From: Hymenobacter lapidiphilus
GTDB taxonomy: Bacteria; Bacteroidota; Bacteroidia; Cytophagales; Hymenobacteraceae
Direction of reading: 5' to 3'
DNA length: 46,332 bases
Assembly: GCF_003417065.2 (NCBI RefSeq)
Contig: NZ_QVLT01000032.1
Location: forward strand, 1 to 46,332
Shown: piece by piece, positions 32,403-41,820 of the stretch
How positions within the stretch are numbered: position 1 is the stretch's first letter
Layout: each line of letters opens with the position of its first letter
The notes under the pieces: generated by a model
The model's database searches: none
Told to the model about the DNA's origin: nothing
What the model saw: only the letters and a program-made list of their open reading frames with translations
Translations under genes and position numbers: made by a program

Positions 32403-33548
32403 ATGCACAGCCAGGATTACGACCGCCTTTACCTCTCCCCTCCCCACCTCGGCCGCCACGAGCTTAACTATCTGCACAAGGCCATCGAGGACAACTGGGT
32501 GGCCCCAGTCGGCCCCAACCTTGATGGATTTGAGCAGGATGTGTGCGCCTTTACCGGCATGAAGCACGCGCTGGCCCTCAACTCGGGCACGGCCGCCATC
32601 CACCTAGGGCTGCGGCTGCTGGGCGTGGGGCCGGGCGATGAGGTGCTCTGTCCCTCGTTCACGTTCGTGGCCACGGCTAACCCCATCACCTACCTTGGGG
32701 CCACGCCGGTGTTCATCGACAGCGAAGCCGAAACCTGGAACATGTGTCCCGACCGGCTGCGCGAGGCGCTGGAAGACCGGCGCCGCCAGAACCGTCTTCC
32801 CCGCGCCATTATCGTGGTACATCTGTACGGGATGCCCTGCCAGCTGCGCGAAATTATGGCGCTGGCTGAAGAGTTTGGGGTGCCGGTGCTCGAAGATGCA
32901 GCCGAGGCATTAGGCGCGACCTATGAGGGCAAACCGCTGGGCTCGTTCGGGGCAGTAGGCGTTTTCTCCTTCAACGGCAACAAAATCCTGACCACCAGCG
33001 GCGGCGGCATGCTCGTGACCAACAACGCCGCCTGGGCCGCCAAAGCCCGCGCCTGGGCCACCCAGGCCCGCGACGATGCGCCCCACTACCAGCACTCGGA
33101 GCTCGGCTACAACTACCGCCTCAGCAACCTGCTGGCCGGCATCGGGAGGGGCCAGATGGGCCTGCTGGATGACCGCGTGAAGAAGCGCCGCGAAATTTAT
33201 GCCTGGTACCAGGACAAGCTCCAGGGCCTGCCCGGCCTCTCATTTGGCCCCACTGAGCCGGCCGGGGGCCGCTCCAACCGCTGGCTGACCTGCCTGCTCC
33301 TTGACCCCGCTGAAACGAGTGTTACGCCCGAGCAGCTCCGCCTCCACCTCGAAACCCGCAACATCGAAAGCCGCCCGCTCTGGAAGCCTTTGCACCTGCA
33401 ACCGCTTTTTGCCGGAGTACCGATGTATGGCGGGGCTATTTGTACCGATTTATTTACCCGCGGCCTCTGCCTGCCCGCTGGCTCGGCCATGACGGAAACC
33501 GACCTGCGCCGTGTAGCTGAAGCCATTAGAGCTTTGTGGCCCGCCTAA
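32403..33548 (+). CDS. PglE-type sugar aminotransferase (DegT/DnrJ family)
   Basis: The ATG at 32403 gives 381 residues; the longer open frame upstream overlaps the acetyltransferase and is not coding. PLP-binding elements are present: LNSGTAAIHLGLRLLGVGPGDEVLCPSFTFVATANPITYLGATPVFID, LEDAAEALGATYEGKPLGSFG and the Schiff-base lysine in FSFNGNKILTTSGGGML. PglE-like enzymes aminate UDP-4-keto-6-deoxy sugars. The dehydratase (PglF type) that should supply this substrate is not in the window. Confidence 0.9.
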   Translation: MHSQDYDRLYLSPPHLGRHELNYLHKAIEDNWVAPVGPNLDGFEQDVCAFTGMKHALALNSGTAAIHLGLRLLGVGPGDEVLCPSFTFVATANPITYLGATPVFIDSEAETWNMCPDRLREALEDRRRQNRLPRAIIVVHLYGMPCQLREIMALAEEFGVPVLEDAAEALGATYEGKPLGSFGAVGVFSFNGNKILTTSGGGMLVTNNAAWAAKARAWATQARDDAPHYQHSELGYNYRLSNLLAGIGRGQMGLLDDRVKKRREIYAWYQDKLQGLPGLSFGPTEPAGGRSNRWLTCLLLDPAETSVTPEQLRLHLETRNIESRPLWKPLHLQPLFAGVPMYGGAICTDLFTRGLCLPAGSAMTETDLRRVAEAIRALWPA

Positions 33549-33675
33549 AATAAGCATAACCCGCTGATGGGTGGCACATAAGGTTCCATTGCTGGTTCTC
33601 AAAGTACAAAGCCTAACTATAGTAGTATATCCGAAGCTACAAGGGTACGTTATTTCCCTTCATCAGTCAGCGCAC

Positions 33676-33708
33676 AAAAAGGCCACGCCCGTTGCAGCAG
33701 GCGTGGCC
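33676..33708 (-). terminator. Terminator of the DUF2147-DUF6268 operon
   Basis: A 9-bp perfect stem (GGCCACGCC / GGCGTGGCC) with a 10-nt loop ends, on the minus strand, in five T. It lies 70 bases past the stop of the outer-membrane protein gene. The rest of the 230-base gap 33549-33778 shows nothing recognised. Confidence 0.8.
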
Positions 33709-33778
33709 CGAAACCAGCTTCACATGCGGAAGATGTGTTGCCGGCTGGAATAGAACGGAGCAGCGCGGAGCCGCCGGG

Positions 33779-34846
33779 CTAAGGACTGACCAGATTGATG
33801 CTCAAGTTGAAATACAGCGGATTACCCAGGGAGTTGTCGTAGAGTGGGTTGTTGTCGCCAGTGGGGTTCTGATCGTTGAAAACATTGAAGCGGTAGTTAT
33901 AGCGGTAGCCAGCCTGGGCCGAGAGCCAGACAAAGCCCGCCAGTTGCCGCTCATACGTCAGGCGTGGCTTTAGCTCGCCCCGGCGCAGGTATGCATCCTG
34001 GCCATTCACCATCCCGAGGTAGTAGGCGTTGCCTTCGATTTCGTAGCCGATTGTGAGCAGGGAGTTAGCCCCAAAACTACGGCGCAGGTTCACGCGGGCT
34101 GGAAATACGGCCTCCAGTCCCCACTTGGGGTTAAAGGTGCGGTAGTAGTACACCACCGGAATGTGCAGCAGTTGCCCGGCCCGGTAGGTGCGCGTAAGCC
34201 CCAGGCCCCACATAAAGGCTTCCGAGCGCTTCCAGCCGTATATAGCCGTTCCGCTGTAGGTAAGCGCCTTGCTGCTAACGTCGTCGAAGTTGCGGTAGGT
34301 ACCGTTCAGGTCGACATTACCCTGGATAAGCAGGTAACGGACGTCGTTGAGGGGCTTGAACACCGTGGCATTGAAACCCGTGGAGCGCAACCCGTCTTCC
34401 ATTGCCCGAAACAGCGGGGTCCGGTTGGCGTTGGCAATACCTACCCCAGTATTCCAGTAGGTCAGCCCCAGGTTCAAAATAAGGCTGGAATTGGAAATAA
34501 CCGGCGCATTGAAGCCCAGCCGCAGCCCGGCAAACCGGTCAACCGGCTCGGTTCTTTCTTCCAGTTCACCTACACCAACCGTATGCGGACCAACTGAGGT
34601 TATATCAAACGGGAGTTGATATTCGTAGCCTACCGAAATAAGCTTGGTGGGGCTTTGCGACAGCACTTTCTGGCTGGCGTAAGGGCGGCTTTCGGTAGCA
34701 TCGGCGTTGCCGAAGCTACCGAAATCATCCACACCCAGCGAGTCGGGGGCAGAGGGCAAGTCTTGGGCACCGGCAGAGGGGGCGGCCAACAAGGAGCCTA
34801 AGGCTAGCAGGGAGCCCAAAAAGCAGCGGAGGGTAAGATTTAGCAT
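33779..34846 (-). CDS. DUF6268-type outer-membrane beta-barrel protein
   Basis: The ATG at 34846 precedes a signal peptide (LRCFLGSLLALGSLLAAPSAGAQ); an earlier ATG would overlap the upstream gene. The mature protein alternates polar and aromatic residues in many short strands (for example LISVGYEYQLPFDI, LILNLGLTYWNTGVG, FVWLSAQAGYRYNYRF) and ends with the beta-strand FNLSINLV, as outer-membrane barrels do. I assign it to the DUF6268 family by overall pattern. Function unknown. It starts four bases after the DUF2147 gene stop, so the two share a transcript. Confidence 0.75.
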   Translation of the reverse strand: MLNLTLRCFLGSLLALGSLLAAPSAGAQDLPSAPDSLGVDDFGSFGNADATESRPYASQKVLSQSPTKLISVGYEYQLPFDITSVGPHTVGVGELEERTEPVDRFAGLRLGFNAPVISNSSLILNLGLTYWNTGVGIANANRTPLFRAMEDGLRSTGFNATVFKPLNDVRYLLIQGNVDLNGTYRNFDDVSSKALTYSGTAIYGWKRSEAFMWGLGLTRTYRAGQLLHIPVVYYYRTFNPKWGLEAVFPARVNLRRSFGANSLLTIGYEIEGNAYYLGMVNGQDAYLRRGELKPRLTYERQLAGFVWLSAQAGYRYNYRFNVFNDQNPTGDNNPLYDNSLGNPLYFNLSINLVSP

Positions 34847-34850
34847 CTCC

Positions 34851-35303
34851 TTACTTCTTAACCTGCCGCTTCCACACATCGGTGCGGCCAAAGAGCGACA
34901 CGCCGATAAAGCCGCGCACTTCCAGCGTGTTGGGGTCCACGAGCGTCATCTCGCAGGAATAGTCGCTGCCGTTTTTAGGGTCGTAAATATTGCCACTTTC
35001 CCATTTATTATCGCCGGCGTAAGTGAAGCTGCGCATGTTCACGAGACCCTTCAGGGGCTTTTTGCGGGCTACTTCGTCGGGGTTGTTGGCATCGGTGCGG
35101 GGCGTACCATCAGGGTTATTGGGCACCTTCAGCCACACCAGCCGGCCGAAATACTTATCGCCGCTTTTGTAAATCTGAATCATGCCCGTGCCCTCGCCGT
35201 TTTTCCACACGCCCAACACGGCATCGGGATTGTCGGCTAAGGCCGCAACGGAGCTAAACAGGCAGACAAGCAAGATCAACAGGCTCTTTTTGAACTGGTT
35301 CAT
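34851..35303 (-). CDS. DUF2147 secreted protein
   Basis: The 150-residue protein has a signal peptide (LLILLVCLFSSVAALA) followed by a single DUF2147 domain: AVLGVWKNGEGTGMIQIYKSGDKYFGRLVWL, PLKGLVNMRSFTY, GNIYDPKNGSDYSCEMTLVDPNTLEVRGFIGVSLFGRTDVWKR. The domain is a small beta-barrel of unknown ligand, found in the periplasm of many bacteria. It leads an operon with the outer-membrane protein and has a good promoter at 35331-35361. Confidence 0.92.
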   Translation of the reverse strand: MNQFKKSLLILLVCLFSSVAALADNPDAVLGVWKNGEGTGMIQIYKSGDKYFGRLVWLKVPNNPDGTPRTDANNPDEVARKKPLKGLVNMRSFTYAGDNKWESGNIYDPKNGSDYSCEMTLVDPNTLEVRGFIGVSLFGRTDVWKRQVKK

Positions 35304-35330
35304 AGGGAGTGAGAAGTTAAATTGAATAGC

Positions 35331-35361
35331 TAAATGTATAATGAGCTAATCCAAAATCAAA
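35331..35361 (-). promoter_or_regulatory. Promoter of the DUF2147 gene
   Basis: On the minus strand, TTTG, 19 bases and TACATTTA (7 of 8 to TAnnTTTG) lie 28 bases upstream of the start codon. Confidence 0.6.
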
Positions 35362-35526
35362 GTATTACTATTCCAAAAAGTAGTTTTAATACCATTTTAA
35401 TCTATGCTTTTCCTCTCGAAGCATAACTGCGTCCGATTATACCGTTGACCAACAGAATATTGCACCTCGGTTTAAGCAGGAAAAGCCACTCGCATTGTAG
35501 CGTTTACAGTCGGCTGTCAATGACGG

Positions 35527-35564
35527 AGAAAGAGGCAGATGAGTATGCTCATTTGCCTCTTTCT
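35527..35564 (-). terminator. Terminator of the transsulfuration gene
   Basis: A 16-bp stem (GAAAGAGGCAGATGAG / CTCATTTGCCTCTTTC, one mismatch) with a 6-nt loop lies 28 bases past the stop codon at 35592. Confidence 0.8.
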
Positions 35565-35591
35565 ACTGCCTGCACCTGCTGATGAAACCTC

Positions 35592-36725
35592 CTAAAATGC
35601 GGCCAGCGCCTGCTGCAAATCGGCCAGCAGTTCGTCGGCCGGCTCGATGCCCACACTCAGGCGTACCAGTCCGGCCGTAATACCCAGCTCCTGCCGTTGC
35701 TCTTCGGTCAGGGCCCGATGCGAGGTACCAGCCGGATACGAGAGCGACGAATCGACGCCCGCCAGCGAAGGTGCGAACGGGAACCGCTGGCTGGCCCGCA
35801 TGAAGCGGCTCACGGCCTCGGTCGTATCGTCGGCGAGCCGGAACGAAACCATACCGCCGAACCTTCCCCCGCCTTGGTCGGTGGCCAACTGGTGCTGCGG
35901 ATGGGTGGGCAGACCCGGGTAGAACACCTCCCCCACGGCCTCATGACCGGCCAGCAGCTCGGCTACGGCCTGGGCGTTGCGGCAGTGAGCCTCCATCCGC
36001 AGGCGCAGGGTTTTCATTCCGCGCACGGCCAGCCAGCTTTCCATCGGACTTAGGGTTAGCCCAAACAGCGTCCCGATTTGCCGGAGCCGGGCGGCCTCTT
36101 CGGGTGTGCGGGCCACTACCGCGCCGGCCGTTACGTCGGAGTGGCCAGCCAAGTATTTGGTTACGCTGTGCATCACCAAATCGGCCCCGTGCTCGAAGGG
36201 CCTGGTAATTACGGGCGAGGCGAAAGTATTATCCACTACCAGCTTCAGGCCCAGCGCGTGGGCGGCATCGGCGGCGGCCTGCAGGTCGATGACGCGCAGC
36301 AGTGGGTTGCTGATGGTTTCGCACAACAGCAGCCGGGTGCGGGGCTGCGCGTGCGCGGCCAGGTTGGTGGTCAGGTCGGCGAAGGGCACGTAGCTCACCG
36401 TAATGCCCAGCCGGCTCAGCTCCTGGCTCAGCAGCGCCGACGAGCCGCCGTAGATGTCGGCCGCGCACAGTACATGGTCGCCGGCCTCGCAATAGGCCAT
36501 AACTGCCGCGAAAATGGCCGCCATACCCGATCCGGTAGCCACCGCTCCGGCCCCGCCTTCCAGCTGCGTTACGGCCGTCGCCAGCTCGTCGGAGTTGGGG
36601 TTGCCGTTGCGCGAGTACAGATAGCGGCTGCCCGGCTCCCCGAAATACAGTTCCAGCTCGTTAAGGTCCTCAAACTTGAAAACCGAGGTCTGGTAAATCG
36701 GGGTGATTTTGGGGTGGATTTCCAT
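35592..36725 (-). CDS. Cys/Met transsulfuration PLP enzyme
   Basis: The 377-residue enzyme belongs to the cystathionine gamma-synthase / gamma-lyase / methionine gamma-lyase group. Seen are YSRNGNPNSDELATAVTQLEGGAGAVATGSGMAAI, the PLP loop DIYGGSSAL, CETISNPLLRVIDL, VVDNTFASPVITRP and the Schiff-base lysine in HSVTKYLAGHSDVTAGAVV. The C-terminus (SLAGVDSSLSYPAGTSHRAL, GLVRLSVGIEP) is complete. Motifs alone do not settle which reaction it performs; gamma-synthase or gamma-lyase is most likely. A palindromic repeat begins one base upstream of its start codon. Confidence 0.92.
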   Translation of the reverse strand: MEIHPKITPIYQTSVFKFEDLNELELYFGEPGSRYLYSRNGNPNSDELATAVTQLEGGAGAVATGSGMAAIFAAVMAYCEAGDHVLCAADIYGGSSALLSQELSRLGITVSYVPFADLTTNLAAHAQPRTRLLLCETISNPLLRVIDLQAAADAAHALGLKLVVDNTFASPVITRPFEHGADLVMHSVTKYLAGHSDVTAGAVVARTPEEAARLRQIGTLFGLTLSPMESWLAVRGMKTLRLRMEAHCRNAQAVAELLAGHEAVGEVFYPGLPTHPQHQLATDQGGGRFGGMVSFRLADDTTEAVSRFMRASQRFPFAPSLAGVDSSLSYPAGTSHRALTEEQRQELGITAGLVRLSVGIEPADELLADLQQALAAF

Positions 36726-36726
36726 A

Positions 36727-36857
36727 AATCGCTGATTCGCGCTGATTAATCGTGATTTCTCTGATTTCTTTTTCGTTCTACTTTTTTCCGCCTTCTTCTA
36801 CAAGCTCAGCAAGTCAAAATCAGCGTCATCACGGTTAATCAGCGCGAATCAGCGATT
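36727..36857. repeat. Inverted repeat, AATCGCTGATTCGCGC type
   Basis: Arms at 36727-36755 and 36829-36857 are 29 bp with one mismatch; the loop is 73 bases. The left arm starts right behind the start codon of the transsulfuration gene, and the right arm ends 7 bases before the atpC terminator. The promoter of the transsulfuration gene must lie within it. Confidence 0.85.
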
Positions 36858-36864
36858 AAAGCAG

Positions 36865-36894
36865 AAAAGCCTTTCCCGCAAAGGAAAGGCTTTT
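36865..36894 (-). terminator. Terminator of the atpD-atpC operon
   Basis: A 12-bp perfect stem (AAAAGCCTTTCC / GGAAAGGCTTTT) with a 6-nt loop and flanking A/T tracts lies 22 bases past the atpC stop. Confidence 0.9.
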
Positions 36895-36916
36895 CAATGT
36901 AAGCTGAAACCGCAGG

Positions 36917-37156
36917 TTACGCCGAAGCGCCCTCGGCAAGCACTATAACGTTGTTGCGCAATACTTCCACCACGCCGCCTTCAACCTGAAAGCGGGTGGC
37001 GCCGCCGTTGATGACAATTTCACCGGCTTTCAGCGCTGAAATAAGCGGGGCGTGGTCGTTGAGGACTTCGAAAAAGCCATCGGCTCCCGGAAACCGGGCC
37101 GAGTTAACCTCGCCTTCAAACACCTTGCGGTCGGGCGTGATGATTTCCAGATGCAT
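36917..37156 (-). CDS. atpC: F1 ATP synthase epsilon subunit, short form
   Basis: The 79-residue protein is the N-terminal beta-sandwich domain only (MHLEIITPDRKVFEGEVNSARFPGADGFFEVLNDHAPLISALKAGEIVI...). The C-terminal helical domain that inhibits ATP hydrolysis in many bacteria is absent. This short version is normal in Bacteroidota. It couples the rotor to F1. It is the second gene after atpD, separated by 101 bases almost fully occupied by an inverted repeat. Confidence 0.95.
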   Translation of the reverse strand: MHLEIITPDRKVFEGEVNSARFPGADGFFEVLNDHAPLISALKAGEIVINGGATRFQVEGGVVEVLRNNVIVLAEGASA

Positions 37157-37159
37157 AGT

Positions 37160-37257
37160 TTTTGAGTTGTTGGCTGTTGGCTGATGGCTGTTAGCTGATG
37201 ACCGAAGTCAGCAAATAGGCAGCTAACAGCTAATGGCCATCAGCTAACAACTCAAAA
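37160..37257. repeat. Inverted repeat between atpD and atpC
   Basis: Imperfect 38-bp arms (37160-37197, 37220-37257) with a 22-base loop occupy the whole intercistronic space, from the atpD stop codon to 3 bases before atpC. Sequence units such as CTGTTAGCTG recur in it and resemble 30811-30956. It would form a large hairpin in the atpDC mRNA. Confidence 0.85.
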
Positions 37258-38796
<1,539 letters not shown>

Positions 38797-38804
38797 TCAG
38801 GCCG

Positions 38805-38836
38805 CAAAACTACGGCTTAATCGTGGCATTGCCAAA
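38805..38836 (-). promoter_or_regulatory. Promoter of atpDC (Bacteroidota type)
   Basis: On the minus strand, TTTG (38833-38836), 20 bases and TAGTTTTG (38805-38812) fit the -33/-7 pattern, about 42 bases upstream of atpD. The -33 TTTG is part of one arm of the hairpin at 38833-38856. Confidence 0.7.
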
Positions 38837-38870
38837 GCCCGTGACGACGGGCTTTGATCAACTTTTTTTT
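38833..38870 (+). terminator. Terminator-like hairpin opposing atpD
   Basis: A perfect 10-bp stem (CAAAGCCCGT / ACGGGCTTTG, loop GACG) is followed 5 bases later by eight T on the plus strand. No plus-strand gene ends nearby: the last stop is at 33548. It may stop antisense transcription coming through atpD, or its arm may serve only as the -33 region of atpD. Confidence 0.5.
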
Positions 38871-38957
38871 CGGCATCTGAAACCCTGATTTTCAGCCCTG
38901 AAAGCTCCTTCGGTGTCTAGTGCATCCTCGGTTCTGACAAAAATTTTTCGTCGGAAA

Positions 38958-38988
38958 TTTGCCTGCAATAAAAGCCTCTGTACATTTG
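38958..38988 (+). promoter_or_regulatory. Promoter of tRNA-Gln (Bacteroidota type)
   Basis: TTTG (38958-38961), 19 bases and TACATTTG (38981-38988) match the consensus exactly, 42 bases upstream of the tRNA. This is the best promoter in the window. Confidence 0.85.
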
Positions 38989-39030
38989 CACAACCAAACG
39001 GCATGGCTTAGCGGCCTGCCGCCCGGAAAT

Positions 39031-39103
39031 TGTCCGATGGTGTAACCGGCAACACGCTTGATTTTGATTCAAGAGAGTCCAGGTTCGAGCCCTGGTCGGA
39101 CAA
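39031..39103 (+). tRNA. tRNA-Gln (TTG anticodon)
   Basis: All cloverleaf arms form: acceptor TGTCCGA / TCGGACA, D stem GTGT / ACAC, anticodon stem CTTGA / TCAAG with loop TTTTGAT (anticodon TTG at 39064-39066), and T arm CCAGG-TTCGAGC-CCTGG. It reads CAA (and CAG by wobble). The 3' CCA is not encoded. It is monocistronic, with a promoter and a strong terminator. Confidence 0.95.
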
Positions 39104-39116
39104 CCGACACACACAA

Positions 39117-39170
39117 CGCGAAAGGCGCTGATTCTTCCTCCCCCGGAAGAGTCGGCGCCTTTCGCGCTTT
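39117..39170 (+). terminator. Terminator of tRNA-Gln
   Basis: A 22-bp stem (39117-39138 / 39145-39166; two G-T pairs) with a 6-nt loop follows the tRNA by 13 bases and is followed by CTTT. Confidence 0.85.
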
Positions 39171-39174
39171 AGCA

Positions 39175-39279
39175 GACCACGATTAGCGCGATTTTAGCGA
39201 ATTTCACGGATGACGAGAGGCTAAATACGCCAACCACAAAATCCGTGAAATCCGCTAAAACCCGCGCTAATCCGTGGTC
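39175..39279. repeat. Inverted repeat, ATCCGTGAAATCCG type, copy 1
   Basis: Imperfect arms of 37 and 39 bases (39175-39211, 39241-39279) surround a 29-base loop. The arm core (CCACGGATTAGCGCG, GATTTCACGGAT) recurs in 42394-42636. It sits between the tRNA terminator and prs. Confidence 0.8.
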
Positions 39280-39367
39280 CTCCTCGTTCTCCCCTCGCGC
39301 CACCTTGTGTTCGGCCGGTGGGAGAATTTTTCATTTCCACCCCTTACCTTCTTAACACCTTATCCTC

Positions 39368-40297
39368 ATGGCTCAGCAAGTCAAGATTTTCGCCGGTAAC
39401 GCCTCCCACGAGCTAGGCGAAAAAATTGCCGAAGCTTTCGGTCAGCCGCTCGGCGACCTGAGCATTCAGCGTTTCGCCGACACCGAGCTGGGGCCCAGCT
39501 TCAACGAGAGCATCCGGGGTTGCGCCGTGTTCCTGATTCAGAGCACCAACCCGCCGGCCGAAAACCTGATGGAGCTCATGCTGATGGTAGACGCCGCCAA
39601 GCGCGCCTCGGCCGCCTCGGTAACCGTGGTGATGCCCTACTACGGCTACGCCCGCCAAGACCGCAAGGACAAGCCCCGCGTGAGCATCGGGGCCAAAGTG
39701 GTGGCCGATTTCGTGCAGAGCGTGGGCACCGACCGCCTAATGACCTGCGACCTACATGCCGGCCAGATTCAGGGCTTCTTCGATATTCCCGTCGACCACC
39801 TCGATGGCGCCACCGTAATGGCGCCTTACATCCAGTCGCTGGGCCTGAATGATTTGATTTTTGCCTCGCCCGATGTGGGCGGCGTGGTGCGGGCCCGGGC
39901 CTTCGCCAAGAAGTTTGGGGCCGAAATCGTGGTCTGCGACAAGACGCGCCTACGGGCCAATGAAATTGCCTCGATGCAGGTAATCGGCGACGTAACGGGC
40001 ATGAACGTGGTGCTCGTCGACGACATCGTGGATACGGCCGGCACCATCTGCAAGGCTGCTGAACTGCTGATGGAGCGGGGGGCCAAATCGGTGCGGGCCG
40101 TAATTACGCACGGCGTACTTTCGGGGCCGGCCCACGAGCGGATTCGTAACTCGATGCTGGAGGAGCTGGTAATTACCGACACGATTCCGCTGCAGCAGGA
40201 AAACCCCAAAATCCGGGTTATCACGCTGGCGCCACTCTTCGCGCAGGCCATCCGCAACGTAGTTACCCACGAGTCCATTAGCTCGCTATTCATTTAA
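39368..40297 (+). CDS. prs: Ribose-phosphate pyrophosphokinase
   Basis: The 309-residue enzyme makes PRPP from ribose 5-phosphate and ATP for nucleotide, His and Trp synthesis. Motifs: KIFAGNASHELGEKIAEAFGQPLGDLSIQRFADTE, MPYYGYARQDRKDKPRVSIGAKVVADF (ATP site), DLHAGQIQGFFDIPVDHL, the catalytic-flexible loop DKTRLRANEIASMQVIGDV and the PRPP loop VLVDDIVDTAGTICKAA. Length and start are normal. No clear -7 element is seen. Confidence 0.97.
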   Translation: MAQQVKIFAGNASHELGEKIAEAFGQPLGDLSIQRFADTELGPSFNESIRGCAVFLIQSTNPPAENLMELMLMVDAAKRASAASVTVVMPYYGYARQDRKDKPRVSIGAKVVADFVQSVGTDRLMTCDLHAGQIQGFFDIPVDHLDGATVMAPYIQSLGLNDLIFASPDVGGVVRARAFAKKFGAEIVVCDKTRLRANEIASMQVIGDVTGMNVVLVDDIVDTAGTICKAAELLMERGAKSVRAVITHGVLSGPAHERIRNSMLEELVITDTIPLQQENPKIRVITLAPLFAQAIRNVVTHESISSLFI

Positions 40298-40371
40298 CGA
40301 GAGTCGCCATTTTCGCTCTCATGGTGCCGGAAGCATATAAGAGGCTGTTTGGAAGCCATTGACACCAACAT

Positions 40372-40472
40372 GAACGTCATGCTGAGCGCCGCCGAAGCAT
40401 CTCTACCGCTTCGCTGAATTACTATTGCAACGAAGCGGTAGAGATGCTTCGGCGGCGCTCAGCATGACGTTC
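40372..40472. repeat. Inverted repeat, AACGTCAT family, copy 3
   Basis: Perfect 42-bp arms (40372-40413, 40431-40472) enclose a 17-base loop. Weaker pairing of GAGGCTGTTTGGAA and TTCTAAACAGCTTC extends the structure outwards. It lies downstream of prs and, with the hairpin at 40565, makes up most of the 316-base gap. Confidence 0.9.
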
Positions 40473-40564
40473 GTTTGACTTTCTAAACAGCTTCATTGTC
40501 TGCTTTCTTTCCAGATTTCGGGAGCAGTTAGGAAGCCGGAGGAGAATTTGGCACGGTCTTGATA

Positions 40565-40603
40565 ATAAAACGGAGGGGAAGGGAACTTTCTCCTCCGTTT
40601 TAT
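40565..40603 (+). promoter_or_regulatory. Hairpin just upstream of the DUF6340 gene
   Basis: A perfect 12-bp stem (ATAAAACGGAGG / CCTCCGTTTTAT) with a 15-base loop ends 10 bases before the ATG at 40614. It could be a terminator that a downstream promoter does not clear, or a 5' structure controlling translation. Confidence 0.5.
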
Positions 40604-40613
40604 TTCTACCGCT

Positions 40614-41678
40614 ATGAAAACTCCGCTACTCCGCTTCACTTCTGTTGGTTTGCTGGCGCTGGGCCTGCTGGCTGGCTGCACCACTACAGTCCACATGCAG
40701 TCGTTGGCCCCGGCAGCAGTGACTATGCCCAGCAACATGCAGCGCATTGCCACGGCCAGCCGGGTGTTGCCGGAAAGCGGCCGCGACAAATTTTTCGACG
40801 TGCTGGAGGGGATTTTTACTAGTGAAGGGCTGCAAGTTGACCGGGCCGGCACCGAAACCTGCGCCCTGAGTGTGGGTGAAGCGTTGATGCGCAACAGCCC
40901 GCGCTTCCGCGTAACGCCAGCCAACCTCCAGCTTGTAGGTCGCACCCGTGAGTTCTTTCTGCCACCCTTGGCGCCCGGCTACGTGCGGCAAGTGTGCGCC
41001 GAAACTCAGGTAGATGGCCTGGTAGTGCTGGAGGCCTTCGACTCGGATATGCAGGTAACCCAGCGGCAGGAGGAGCGCGTCATCAAGGAGAAGGACAAGC
41101 CCGACCGCAAGGTGGCGGTAACGGTGGCAATGATGGAAATGCGCCTCGTAACGGGTTTCCGGACCTACGGCCCCGATGGCACCGTGGTAGACCAAGCCAA
41201 GCAGGAGGACCGGATGCACTGGACCAGCGAAGGCCCTACCTACCAGGATGCCCTGCGCCAACTGCCACCGCCCGCCGACTGCATCCGGGAGCTGGCCACC
41301 CGCATTGGCGACCAGTATGCCCGCCGCATTGCGCCTTCGTACGTGAACCTCGCACGTGAGGTGTACACCAGCACCCGCAAGGATGCCTACATGCAGCAAG
41401 CCAAGCAAATGGTAAACGCCACCGACTGGACTCAGGCGGCGGGTGCCTGGCAAAAAGCGGCGCAGAGCTCCGATTCGAAAGTCGCGGGTCGGGCTTACTA
41501 CAACCTTGCCGTGTTTGAGGAGCTAAACAACCGCCTGCCTGAAGCCATCGAATACGCTCGCAAGGCAGCGTACACGCACCAGCTTCGGGCCGCCAACGGC
41601 TATTTGCGCGAGTTACAGCAGCGTCAGCAAGCCGAATTGGTGGCGGCGGAGCAGTTGCCGGGCGCATCGGCCGACTAA
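40614..41678 (+). CDS. DUF6340-type lipoprotein with TPR-like C-terminus
   Basis: The 354-residue lipoprotein (LLALGLLAGC) resembles the DUF6340 family. A conserved N-terminal half (PAAVTMPSNMQRIATASRVLPESGRDKFFDVLEGIFTSEGLQVDRAG, VDGLVVLEAFDSD) comes first, then a beta-rich middle. The C-terminal 100 residues have tetratricopeptide-like helices (DWTQAAGAWQKAAQSSDSKVAGRAYYNLAVFEELNNRLPEAIEYARKA). It is probably in the outer membrane facing the periplasm; function unknown. A hairpin abuts its start. Confidence 0.8.
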   Translation: MKTPLLRFTSVGLLALGLLAGCTTTVHMQSLAPAAVTMPSNMQRIATASRVLPESGRDKFFDVLEGIFTSEGLQVDRAGTETCALSVGEALMRNSPRFRVTPANLQLVGRTREFFLPPLAPGYVRQVCAETQVDGLVVLEAFDSDMQVTQRQEERVIKEKDKPDRKVAVTVAMMEMRLVTGFRTYGPDGTVVDQAKQEDRMHWTSEGPTYQDALRQLPPPADCIRELATRIGDQYARRIAPSYVNLAREVYTSTRKDAYMQQAKQMVNATDWTQAAGAWQKAAQSSDSKVAGRAYYNLAVFEELNNRLPEAIEYARKAAYTHQLRAANGYLRELQQRQQAELVAAEQLPGASAD

Positions 41679-41760
41679 TGGCTTGGTGGTTTGCCGGGGC
41701 GCGGGCGGGGTTTCGCAGTAAGGGGTTGCCATTGGGGTTTCAATTGCCGATCCATCTTTC

Positions 41761-41768
41761 TATCTTTG
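41761..41768 (+). promoter_or_regulatory. -7 element for rplY
   Basis: TATCTTTG matches TAnnTTTG, 52 bases upstream of the rplY start. Only TTTC lies near the -33 spacing. Confidence 0.55.
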
Positions 41769-41820
41769 CGGCCCGTTTGCCTGCTGTGGGCAAGCGGATT
41801 TTCCTCCAAAGCACACTTTT

